A DNA stretch of 64,000 nt from Bryobacterales bacterium. GTDB taxonomy: Bacteria > Acidobacteriota > Terriglobia > Bryobacterales > Bryobacteraceae. Both the position numbers and the translations under genes were made by a program. Under the pieces are notes generated by a model, which was not told where the DNA came from, searched no databases, and saw only the letters and a list, made by a program, of their open reading frames with translations. Where the stretch lies: positions 1-64,000 of the forward strand of contig PMOK01000042.1 in assembly GCA_003162425.1 (NCBI GenBank). Direction: 5' to 3'. Below, piece by piece: positions 1-7,318 of the stretch. Numbering within the stretch: position 1 is the first letter of the stretch; each line of letters opens with the position of its first letter.

Positions 1-63
1 CGCGGTTCGGTAACGCTCTCTAAACCTGAGACACTCTTACCGAACCGCGAGCGTGAGCGACCG
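1..63. repeat. Palindromic repeat family R6 (CGCGGTTCGGTAA), copy 1
   Basis: Perfect 13-base inverted arms CGCGGTTCGGTAA (1-13) and its complement (37-49) enclose a 23-base loop. Reading on the minus strand, 61 down to 37 gives a GTCGCTCACGCTCGCGG-TTCGGTAA stretch that resembles other copies at 10430-10455 and 50587-50612. The TAA in the arm is the stop codon of the gene at 37-894. The element may start before the window. Confidence 0.7.
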
Positions 64-894
64 GTAGAACACGCCGTCCTGGCCCACTAGGACGTAACCA
101 TTGCGATAGCGGAACGCGGTTTGAATGCCGTTGGTCTCGCCTTTAAGTTTGCCGTTCAGAAACAGCCTGGAGTGCTTGCCATTGTCTTCGCCGATCAGGC
201 TGCCGGTCAAGACGCGCGGATAGGGGAACTCGCCGATTAATTCTTCAATCCAGAGCTGCTTGGGATCGGGAGGCTTGCGAAATCGCGCGACGCGGCCGTT
301 CGGCAGCTCTCCTTGTGCGATTAAGAGATCACCATCGACTAATGCCAGGCGAAGCGTGGCCGCGAGAGGCTGGTCGTTATAAAGCTCGATCGCGAAATCG
401 TGCCATGGCAAATCGAAATCGGCCGGGCTCTTGATCCAGTAGTTACCGCAAATGATATCTGGATAACCGTCGCCATCCACATCGGTCACCAGCAACCCGC
501 CTTGCCGTGAGCGGCTGTAGAACGAGTAGATTTCCTTGTAGTGGAAATCCGGAAATTCGTAAAAGCGGAGCTGCATGCCTCGATGCACCACCAGCACGCC
601 GCGATGGCCGAGCAGCGTAGTGGCCAGGCAATCGTGCATGTCCATGCCATGATCCATTTCTCGCGGCTTCCAATCCGGCGATTTACGATAGACCAGCCGA
701 TCGCCTTCCTGGAGAAAAAGGCCGGTACCATTCTGATCGAGACAACCGGAGCTGGCAGGTTTTTCCGGAGTGATGAGCGAACGGCTGGTCAGCTTCGGCA
801 ACGTCCACTCGAGCAACCGGTCGCCCCAAGTGTAGAGCGTATCGCCATGAATGGCCGCTCCGGTAATGCTCGCAAAAAGCAGACCAAGGATCAT
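37..894 (-). CDS. Secreted FG-GAP/VCBS-like protein of unknown function
   Basis: A protein of 285 residues with a short hydrophobic N-terminus (MILGLLFASITGAAIHG) that looks like a signal peptide. Around residues 138-155 it has DVDGDGYPDIICGNYW, the calcium-binding DxDGDGxxD pattern of FG-GAP/VCBS beta-propeller blades; the remainder is beta-rich. I infer an exported propeller-like protein but cannot assign a substrate. Its start overlaps the stop of the upstream methyltransferase gene by four bases, so it is the last gene of the 5712-to-37 operon. Its last residues (SLTLAVR) and its stop codon lie in a palindromic repeat, so the tail is probably acquired rather than ancestral. Confidence 0.7.
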   Translation of the reverse strand: MILGLLFASITGAAIHGDTLYTWGDRLLEWTLPKLTSRSLITPEKPASSGCLDQNGTGLFLQEGDRLVYRKSPDWKPREMDHGMDMHDCLATTLLGHRGVLVVHRGMQLRFYEFPDFHYKEIYSFYSRSRQGGLLVTDVDGDGYPDIICGNYWIKSPADFDLPWHDFAIELYNDQPLAATLRLALVDGDLLIAQGELPNGRVARFRKPPDPKQLWIEELIGEFPYPRVLTGSLIGEDNGKHSRLFLNGKLKGETNGIQTAFRYRNGYVLVGQDGVFYRSLTLAVR

Positions 895-1811
895 TTGATG
901 GCTAAGATGGCATCCACCGGAGCGCCGGTGCGGCGGCTGTCCACCTTCGAGAAACCGGCGGCGAGCAACAGCGCTTCATACTCTGCCGCCGACCGCTCGC
1001 GGCCTTCGGTGACGATCAACATGTTCAGCGATTGCATGTGCCCTGATACGTAATCGGGCTGGAGCAATTTCTCGGCAATCAACAAGCCGCCTGCCTCGGG
1101 AAGGGCGGCGTGGATTTTGGCAAGCAGTTTCGTAATCTTTTCCTCGGACCAGTCGTGAAGAATTCTCCCCAGGCTGTACAGGTCAGCGGCGGGCAGCGGA
1201 TCAACGAAGAAATCGCCGGCGATGGTTCCGGGAAACATATTGGCCACGCGAGGCAAATCGAACACAGCGGTTTCAAGCTGCGGATAGTGCTGGCGCGCCG
1301 CTTCGGCTAAATGGCCGGTTCCTCCTCCGAGATCCACCATCCGCCGGAATCGGCTTAAATCGAAGGCCGCGACCACGGCGGGCGAGCTGAGCTGGCCGAA
1401 GCCGTGCATGCCCTTCTGAAATTCGCGCATGGCGTCTTCGGTGCGAAAGAAATGCGAAAAGATGGGGCCGTCCCAGCCGAAGGTTTGCGTCCAGCGATGA
1501 CTGCCTTCGCGAACCGCATCTTCAAGGTGTCCCCACATCGGGTACAGCGCATTATTCGAATAGCGGATGTAGCCGCTGAGCGTGTCCGGGCTGTCGGACC
1601 GCAGGAATTTGTCCGCTTCGGGAGTATTCAGGTATGTTTCGCCGTGCTTCTCCAGCAGTCCGAGTGCAACACAGGCGTCCAGCAATCGTGGGAGTTCCTT
1701 CGAATCCGCCGGCCGGCGCCCGTCGAAGATCCCTAGCTCGACGGCGGCGAACATGGTCTTAGAACGACGAAACGCGTCGATCAAATCAAGAACGTTGTTG
1801 GAGGTGGTCAT
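891..1811 (-). CDS. O-methyltransferase, ASMT/hydroxyindole type
   Basis: A protein of 306 residues with the two-part build of plant-type and ASMT-like O-methyltransferases. The N-terminal winged-helix dimerisation domain covers about residues 5-85. The SAM-binding Rossmann domain follows, with the glycine motif MVDLGGGTGHLAE near 170, an acidic FDLPRV segment near 195, and LGRILHDWSEE near 225, which carries the His-Asp pair used in the family for catalysis. The substrate cannot be read from the sequence. The gene overlaps thiL by 26 bases upstream and the FG-GAP gene by four bases downstream, which indicates translational coupling. The methyl acceptor could be a quinone, polyketide or small phenol; the context does not decide. 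Confidence 0.85.
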   Translation of the reverse strand: MTTSNNVLDLIDAFRRSKTMFAAVELGIFDGRRPADSKELPRLLDACVALGLLEKHGETYLNTPEADKFLRSDSPDTLSGYIRYSNNALYPMWGHLEDAVREGSHRWTQTFGWDGPIFSHFFRTEDAMREFQKGMHGFGQLSSPAVVAAFDLSRFRRMVDLGGGTGHLAEAARQHYPQLETAVFDLPRVANMFPGTIAGDFFVDPLPAADLYSLGRILHDWSEEKITKLLAKIHAALPEAGGLLIAEKLLQPDYVSGHMQSLNMLIVTEGRERSAAEYEALLLAAGFSKVDSRRTGAPVDAILAIK

Positions 1812-2601
1812 AGCCGATTGGCGCCAGCTTCTTGCCGCGATAGCGTAGCGCGCCGGGGTTTCCTTCTGTTATGGTACCGATCCGGATTCCTGGGACGCGA
1901 CACTTCGGATGCGCCGTATATAGCAGTTCGTAATCTTCTCCATCGTGGAGCGCTTGTTCCATGGTTGCGCCTTTGAGCAACGGAACCGAATCGATCTCAG
2001 CCGCGACGCCTGAAGCCAGGCAAAGCCGATGCAAATCGAGCGCAAGTCCATCGCTGATGTCCATGCTGGAAGTTGCCTTTCCGATCAGCTTACGGCCGAT
2101 ATCCAAACGAGGAACAATCTCGCTCTTGTGCCGCCAGCCTCCCAACGGGCCGGACACGTAAACGATATCGCCAAGCCGAGCCCCGCTGCGCCGCAAAGCC
2201 TTCCCTTTTGCAACCGCTCCGCAAAGCATGACATCGCAGATTAGCTGCTTGGCGTGTGAGATGTCGCCGCCCGCGAGCTGCGTTTTGGTCTGGCGCAGCA
2301 GTTTGGTCACTCCGCGATAGAAACCATCGATCCAGCGCTGATCCGTCCAGCCGGCGATCGCGATTGAGACCAGGCAGTACAACGGACGTCCGCCCATCGC
2401 GGCGATGTCGCTCAAGCTGCGCGCCACAGCCCGGTGGCCGATTTGCTCAGGCCGTGAATCACGCGTGAAATGCACGCCCTCGATGCTAAAGTCAGTGGTG
2501 AACAGTAGGTCCTGATCCCGCGGAGCCTGGATCACCGCGCAATCGTCACCGATGAGCGGCGCATAACGCTGCAGCTTACGGATAATGGCGTCTTCGTTCA
2601 C
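1786..2601 (-). CDS. thiL: Thiamine-monophosphate kinase ThiL
   Basis: ThiL phosphorylates thiamine monophosphate to thiamine diphosphate with ATP in the cytosol. The 271-residue protein has the expected AIRS-like order: the GDDCAVI motif near residue 18, TTDFSIEGVHF near 35, AVARSLSDIAAMGGRP near 58, the QLAGGDI motif near 110, SMDISDGLALDL near 181 and GEDYELL near 223. It is slightly shorter than E. coli ThiL (about 325). The start overlaps the Hsp70 stop by four bases (ATGA) and the end overlaps the methyltransferase start. No other thi gene is near, so this is a displaced single-gene step rather than a thiamin operon. Confidence 0.95.
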   Translation of the reverse strand: MNEDAIIRKLQRYAPLIGDDCAVIQAPRDQDLLFTTDFSIEGVHFTRDSRPEQIGHRAVARSLSDIAAMGGRPLYCLVSIAIAGWTDQRWIDGFYRGVTKLLRQTKTQLAGGDISHAKQLICDVMLCGAVAKGKALRRSGARLGDIVYVSGPLGGWRHKSEIVPRLDIGRKLIGKATSSMDISDGLALDLHRLCLASGVAAEIDSVPLLKGATMEQALHDGEDYELLYTAHPKCRVPGIRIGTITEGNPGALRYRGKKLAPIGYDHLQQRS

Positions 2602-5183
2602 AAAGCGGTGGCCGCCACTAGCCCTGAAGGCAGCTCCTCGCCGAAGATTTTGCCGAGATCTTCTTCCACTTCGCCTTCAAGCATCGGGATCAGCGCCTCG
2701 GGGATTTTGCGGCGAACCAGATCGATGGTGGCGGGCGCAAGGTCGCGCGTGGAATCGCCCGTGCGGCGTGCAATGGCAACCATAGCGTCCTGCGAGTTGG
2801 GAATCTTGGCAAGCGCTTCCACCCAGCGCGTGGCAACGGTTGCTTGAAGCACCTGGTTGATGGGCCCGTAGAATAGCTTTCGCGCTCCGAGCCGGCCTAA
2901 ACACCACAACCCGGTTTCCCCGAGCTCGCCTTTCTTCATCAGAGCGAGCAGCGTGTCGCCGAGCTGGGTCTTGGTCTGGAGCGGCAGCAATTCCAGACTC
3001 GCGCCCGTACGCCACATTTCGCGCAGCAGGCTGTTATTCAATCTGGGCCGCTTTCCCGGGCGCGGCAACAGAGCCGGCGACAAACGCTGAAAGATGTCCA
3101 CCTGCTGGTTCTTGTTTGACCCACCCGCGATGCGGCCCCAAAAAATCCACCAATCGATCTCGTTCTGCACTTGATTCGGAAACTGGAGACCAGCGGCGTA
3201 GATGCGGCGGGCCTGTTCGATGCGGTAATCGTCGGCGGGGAAACCGAAGCCAGGCCGTAGGCAGAAGCCGCACAAATTGAGCCAACGCATCTCGAGCGCG
3301 GGCGATTTGCGGCGACCCTCCGCGAGTTCGAGCATACGGTCCGCCAGGCGCCGAATTGCGCTCAGCGGCCACGAATTCCGCCCCAGCGCGAGTGTTTGTT
3401 CCAGCTTGCCAGGAAGCTCCTCGGGGGCGAGTGTGCCGGCTTTGAACGCGGCATCGAGCAGCGCTTCCGCCTGAGCTAGCGCGTCCTCACTCACCACGGC
3501 GGCAGGTTTGCCGTGCGCAGCTTTGGCGGTCTTGCGCAATTCGAATTGCAAGCGCCAGTGATGGTCACTGATTTTGGAATCGGCCCACACTTCGAGCGTT
3601 CCCACCTCAGTGAGATGCGCGCGCAGCTTTACGGGAACCAGACGCTCGCCGGTTTTTCCGAATCGGATTACAGCATTCAACGGCGCGTGCAGGTGCAAGT
3701 CGCTGGATGCCGTAATAGTATCTCCGACTTTGTCGTCCACACGCGCGAGCGAACTATACAAGCGGAAGGAGACTGGTTTATTAGCCACCAGATGCAGATC
3801 CTGGCTGTCGAGTTCCAGCGTCTGACCTTCTTCGGCTCCGCGCGGCACCAGGCACACGGCATTGCTTTCGCCCACGCCGACGTAGTAGGCGCGCGGAAGC
3901 CCGCCACGAACCAGGAGTCCCGCGCCGGTGGCCTTCACATAGGAGTAATAGGCTGCGCCCACCGCGACCGCAAGATCCAGATCGCGATTCTCAAGCACCA
4001 GCGGACGCCGGCCATACCAGCGCTCCATAACATCCGCCACGCGTTCGCGGCAGATTTCCGGAATGAAGAATCCGCCGTTGAAGAGAATTGCATCCGGCTT
4101 CGCATCGTCGTTGGCACTGAGAAAAGCCGCGAGATGCCGCGTCACTGCTGGATCTGACACATAGGGCAGCCCGAGCTCGCGGAACAAGCTGCGCTTCTCT
4201 TCCTGAGGTTTTTCATCGATGGCGCAGAACGGCAAAAAACCTTCGAGCGTAAGTTCAAGCGCTTCCTCGCGCAGAATTTCGGTTTTCAGCGTTCCGCCCA
4301 CCAGCGACGATCCCGCGCCCAACACTGTGATCTCTACGCTCTTGAGATTCGGATCGGCCAGCAGCTTCTCCTTGGCCGCGGCGCATTGCCGCCTTAGCCC
4401 ACTGCGCTGGCGGATGGAAAGCTGCGTGCCCAGCTTGGCCTCCACCAGCCAGCCCAGTGTGAGATCCAGATTGTCACCACCCAACAGCAAATGTTTGCCA
4501 ACCGCGGTACGAGTGAACTCCACGCGGTCGCCATCGCGATGTACGCGAATCAGCGTAAAGTCGCTGGTGCCGCCGCCGACGTCACACACCAGCACGAGTT
4601 GGCCATCGAACAGGCTCTTCTGCGATTGCGCCAGGTGGTTCGCGATCCAGGAATAAAACGCCGCCGCGGGCTCTTCCACCAGCGTCAGCTTTTCGATTCC
4701 CGCATCGCGGGCTGCCTGCACCGTGAGTTCGCGCGCTTCCTCGTCAAACGAAGCAGGCACGGTGAGCACCAGGTCTTGGCCGGCCAGCGGTTCATTGGGA
4801 TGCGCCTGGTTCCAGGCATCACGGATATGCGAGATGATGGCGTTCGAAACCTCCACCGGCGAGAGCACCCGGCCGCCTTCCTGCGCGTCCCAGGGCAGAA
4901 TCTTCGCGGTGCGATCCACGTCGGGATTCGAAAGCCACGATTTCGCCGAGTGGACCGATTTGGTGGGCACCAGTGCGCCTTGCTCGCGCGCATAGGCGCC
5001 GACGTAGGTCTGATCGCCCAGGAACAGGAACGATGGCAGCGTACGCCGCGGCTCGATCTGGCCCGGAGCAACGTACTGAGGGATCTCGAGCACCTTGATT
5101 TCCGGATAGTCCGGCGAGCCGGAGATTTCGGCTACGTAGGCTAAAGCCGAATTGGTGGTGCCCAGGTCAATGCCAATGTTCAT
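2598..5183 (-). CDS. Large Hsp70-family protein with long C-terminal extension
   Basis: A protein of 861 residues, against about 640 for DnaK. The actin-like ATPase domain is complete by eye: phosphate-1 motif GIDLGTTNS at residues 4-12, phosphate-2 motif CDVGGGTSDFTLI near 205, and an adenosine-type motif ILFNGGFF near 363. The region after about residue 450 does not look like a DnaK substrate-binding lid; it is a helical extension of about 350 residues. This matches the Hsp70 class that in other genomes sits beside a DUF2760 gene, as here (7 bases upstream). I infer a specialised chaperone or scaffold rather than housekeeping DnaK; clients are unknown. It is followed with four-base overlap by thiL. 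Confidence 0.9.
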   Translation of the reverse strand: MNIGIDLGTTNSALAYVAEISGSPDYPEIKVLEIPQYVAPGQIEPRRTLPSFLFLGDQTYVGAYAREQGALVPTKSVHSAKSWLSNPDVDRTAKILPWDAQEGGRVLSPVEVSNAIISHIRDAWNQAHPNEPLAGQDLVLTVPASFDEEARELTVQAARDAGIEKLTLVEEPAAAFYSWIANHLAQSQKSLFDGQLVLVCDVGGGTSDFTLIRVHRDGDRVEFTRTAVGKHLLLGGDNLDLTLGWLVEAKLGTQLSIRQRSGLRRQCAAAKEKLLADPNLKSVEITVLGAGSSLVGGTLKTEILREEALELTLEGFLPFCAIDEKPQEEKRSLFRELGLPYVSDPAVTRHLAAFLSANDDAKPDAILFNGGFFIPEICRERVADVMERWYGRRPLVLENRDLDLAVAVGAAYYSYVKATGAGLLVRGGLPRAYYVGVGESNAVCLVPRGAEEGQTLELDSQDLHLVANKPVSFRLYSSLARVDDKVGDTITASSDLHLHAPLNAVIRFGKTGERLVPVKLRAHLTEVGTLEVWADSKISDHHWRLQFELRKTAKAAHGKPAAVVSEDALAQAEALLDAAFKAGTLAPEELPGKLEQTLALGRNSWPLSAIRRLADRMLELAEGRRKSPALEMRWLNLCGFCLRPGFGFPADDYRIEQARRIYAAGLQFPNQVQNEIDWWIFWGRIAGGSNKNQQVDIFQRLSPALLPRPGKRPRLNNSLLREMWRTGASLELLPLQTKTQLGDTLLALMKKGELGETGLWCLGRLGARKLFYGPINQVLQATVATRWVEALAKIPNSQDAMVAIARRTGDSTRDLAPATIDLVRRKIPEALIPMLEGEVEEDLGKIFGEELPSGLVAATAL

Positions 5184-5190
5184 CCCGCTG

Positions 5191-5712
5191 CTACTCGACT
5201 TCTATTTCGGCCGGAGCAATGATGGATGCGCTCGCGAGGGAAACGATCGGTGGCAGGTCGATCTTTTCAGCGCGCCAGCCTTTATGGCGCAGCAGGCCGC
5301 CCGGAGCTTTCCCGCTGACCGGGACATTGCCGAGCAATTTCACGGACGAAGGATCGTTGGTGTCGATCTTGGTAAAGCTGCCCTCCACACCGTCGATTAC
5401 GGGCGCCAGGCGCAGGTATCGATTTAGCGAGTCGCGCGATTGGCCGTGCAGGCTGCGCACCGCGGCACCCACCTGCTCATCTGAGTAAGCCGATATGTCC
5501 TCCATCAGAAAGTCGATCAAGCGCGCGTCTCTTTGGAGGATACCCAGGATTTGAACCGCGCCATCCTGCGGACGCGCCTGGGCAGTGGGCTTTGGCGCAA
5601 CCGGCTGGGGCTTGGTTAGGGTAAATCCCAAGGCTTGTGCGACTTCCACGGGAAGTTTCCCGGTAAAGAGAATTGCGAAAAAACTGCGAAAAGCAAGTGC
5701 GATCCTGTTCAA
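5191..5712 (-). CDS. DUF2760 protein, probable partner of the adjacent Hsp70
   Basis: A protein of 173 residues. The N-terminus (MNRIALAFRSFFAILFTG) is amphipathic or hydrophobic and could contact the membrane. A proline/alanine-rich linker near residues 34-50 leads to the conserved domain with ILGILQRDARLIDFLMED, RSLHGQSRDSL and the C-terminal GGLLRHKGWRA motif. These are features I associate with DUF2760, a family usually encoded next to an Hsp70-like ATPase. It is the first gene of the operon and its stop lies 7 bases before the Hsp70 start. Function is unknown. A co-chaperone or adaptor role is inference from context only. Confidence 0.8.
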   Translation of the reverse strand: MNRIALAFRSFFAILFTGKLPVEVAQALGFTLTKPQPVAPKPTAQARPQDGAVQILGILQRDARLIDFLMEDISAYSDEQVGAAVRSLHGQSRDSLNRYLRLAPVIDGVEGSFTKIDTNDPSSVKLLGNVPVSGKAPGGLLRHKGWRAEKIDLPPIVSLASASIIAPAEIEVE

Positions 5713-5794
5713 AATGCGCCTCTAAGCACTAGGATACACTGGCGGTGGGCACGGTCGGCCTGAGAGTGGACGTTCGTTTGCAGGAATTTTAACG

Positions 5795-6454
5795 ATGGAC
5801 CAGGTTTTTCGAGATCGCCAGGACGCGGGAATCCAACTCGCGGCGCGCCTTTTGCGCTACGCCGGCGATCCGAAGGTGTTGGTGCTCGGTCTGCCGCGTG
5901 GAGGCGTGCCGGTGGCCTATCAAGTGGCGCGGAGGCTCGATGCTCCCCTGGATGTTTTCGTGGTTCGCAAACTGGGCGTGCCGGGACATCGCGAATTGGC
6001 CATGGGCGCTATCGCAACCGGGGGCGTTCGGGTGCTGAACCCCGAGGTGGTTACCGCGCTCCGAATCAACGAGCCTGTGATTGCTGCGGTTGCCACCCAG
6101 GAACAGATAGAGCTGGAGCGCCAAGAGCGCGTCTACCGCGGCAACGTCCCCTTCCCCGGCCTGGCTGGACGCATCGTGATCGTGGTGGACGATGGCCTGG
6201 CGACGGGATCAACCATGCGGGCGGCCGTCAGAGCATTACGCCAGATGCAGCCCGCACGGATCGTGGTGGCCGCGCCTGTTGCGGCAGCAGAGACTTGCCG
6301 GAGCCTTTCCACTGAAGCCGACGAAGTGGTGTGCGTGAGCACGCCCGAACTGTTCCATGCTGTGAGCATGTGGTATCAGGAATTCTCTCAGACAACCGAC
6401 GAAGAAGTCCGATCGTTGCTGGAAGCTTCGATGCACGTTGCGCCGGCGCGTTAG
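5795..6454 (+). CDS. Phosphoribosyltransferase-fold protein (PRTase type I)
   Basis: A protein of 219 residues with the PRPP-binding loop VVDDGLATGSTM; the acidic pair is Asp132-Asp133. The N-terminal PRGGVPVAYQVARRL and VRKLGVPGHRELAMGAI segments are typical of the uncharacterised PRTase family that is often fused to, or encoded next to, a dienelactone-hydrolase-like protein. That partner follows here at 6635-7318. The nucleobase or other acceptor is unknown. No clear ribosome binding site precedes the ATG (CAGGAA about 8 bases upstream). A palindromic repeat separates it from the hydrolase gene, so co-transcription is uncertain. Confidence 0.88.
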   Translation: MDQVFRDRQDAGIQLAARLLRYAGDPKVLVLGLPRGGVPVAYQVARRLDAPLDVFVVRKLGVPGHRELAMGAIATGGVRVLNPEVVTALRINEPVIAAVATQEQIELERQERVYRGNVPFPGLAGRIVIVVDDGLATGSTMRAAVRALRQMQPARIVVAAPVAAAETCRSLSTEADEVVCVSTPELFHAVSMWYQEFSQTTDEEVRSLLEASMHVAPAR

Positions 6455-6462
6455 TTGGAAGA

Positions 6463-6577
6463 GTGGGGCGGACCCCCTGGTCCGCGGCCGACGCCCACGT
6501 CGGCCTGCTGAAAGCTCGATCACTGTTCGAGGGTGCGGGTCCAGGGGGACCCGCGCGGACCAGGGGGTCCGCCCCAC
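6463..6577. repeat. GC-rich palindromic repeat family R1, copy 1
   Basis: Perfect 24-base inverted arms, starting GTGGGGCGGACC at 6463-6486 and complementary at 6554-6577. Inside are a second inverted pair (GGGTCC-type) and GGCCGACG-CCCACGTCGGCC, which can fold as an inner hairpin. A diverged copy lies at 50639-50739. It sits in the gap between the phosphoribosyltransferase and hydrolase genes. No gene is encoded; the open frames through it are low-complexity translations of the palindrome. Confidence 0.85.
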
Positions 6578-6634
6578 AAATCGTCGCAGGCTGCAGATTT
6601 TCAGGTCTAGTAGTACAAAAGGAGGAACAGTCCA

Positions 6635-7318
6635 ATGACCAAAGAACGAACGGGTATTGCGATTGAGCATCTGGCCGTCACGATACCAGTGGAATCGCTT
6701 CGCTTGGAAGGGGACCTCAGCATCCCGACGGCGTCAGCCGGCGCAGTGCTGTTCGCGCATGGCAGCGGCAGCTCTCGGCGGAGTCCACGGAATCGGTATG
6801 TGGCCGACCTACTCAATGAGAGCGGACTGGCCACGCTGCTGATGGACCTGTTGACCGAAGACGAGCAGCAGGTGGATCTGCAGACCGCGCACCTTCGCTT
6901 CGATATCCCGCTGCTGGCGAAACGGCTGGTGGCCATTACTCAATGGTTGGCGGAGCATCCTGAGATTGCGAGCTTGAAAATCGGCCATTTCGGCGCAAGC
7001 ACGGGCGCGGCCGCCGCGTTGGTTGCCGCAGCTCAGCTTCCGCAGATGGTACGCGCTGTGGTGTCGCGTGGCGGGCGGCCGGATCTGGCGGGGCATGCGC
7101 TCAGTCACGTGAAAGCGCCAACTTTGTTGATTGTCGGTGGAGCGGATCCGGTGGTGCTGGATTTAAATCAGCAGGCGCTGGGATCGATGCATTGTGAGAA
7201 AGCGCTGAAGGTGGTTCCGGGCGCCACGCATCTATTCGAGGAGCCGGGTGCGCTCAAGAAAGTGGCGGAGCTGGCGCGGGATTGGTTTGTGGAAAAGCTG
7301 AGCTCCTCCGCCGCTTAG
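6635..7318 (+). CDS. Alpha/beta hydrolase, dienelactone hydrolase family
   Basis: A protein of 227 residues with a readable catalytic triad: nucleophile Ser122 in GASTG, Asp171 in VGGAD and His199 in GATHLF. The oxyanion-side segment LFAHGSGSSRRSPRNRY lies near residues 31-47. There is no signal peptide, so it should be cytosolic. A strong ribosome binding site (GGAGG at 6621-6625, 9 bases before the ATG) fixes the start. Relatives are often fused to a phosphoribosyltransferase like the one just upstream, which suggests a shared but unknown pathway. Its TAG stop overlaps the TAA stop of the convergent gene in the four bases TTAG (7315-7318). Confidence 0.9.
   Translation: MTKERTGIAIEHLAVTIPVESLRLEGDLSIPTASAGAVLFAHGSGSSRRSPRNRYVADLLNESGLATLLMDLLTEDEQQVDLQTAHLRFDIPLLAKRLVAITQWLAEHPEIASLKIGHFGASTGAAAALVAAAQLPQMVRAVVSRGGRPDLAGHALSHVKAPTLLIVGGADPVVLDLNQQALGSMHCEKALKVVPGATHLFEEPGALKKVAELARDWFVEKLSSSAA

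Noticed and set aside
541-1053. Plus-strand open frame of 170 codons opposite the FG-GAP and methyltransferase genes.
   Set aside because: It lies fully antisense to two well-supported genes and shows no domain or start signal.
1786-2601. A TPP riboswitch controlling thiL.
   Set aside because: The gene starts inside the Hsp70 stop codon, leaving no leader, and I see no THI-box-like sequence upstream of the operon at 5713-5794.
6331-6670. Open frames on both strands through the R1 palindrome with peptides such as RTPWSA and ADQGVRPT.
   Set aside because: They are translations of an inverted repeat, overlap real genes at the edges and have no ribosome site or domain.
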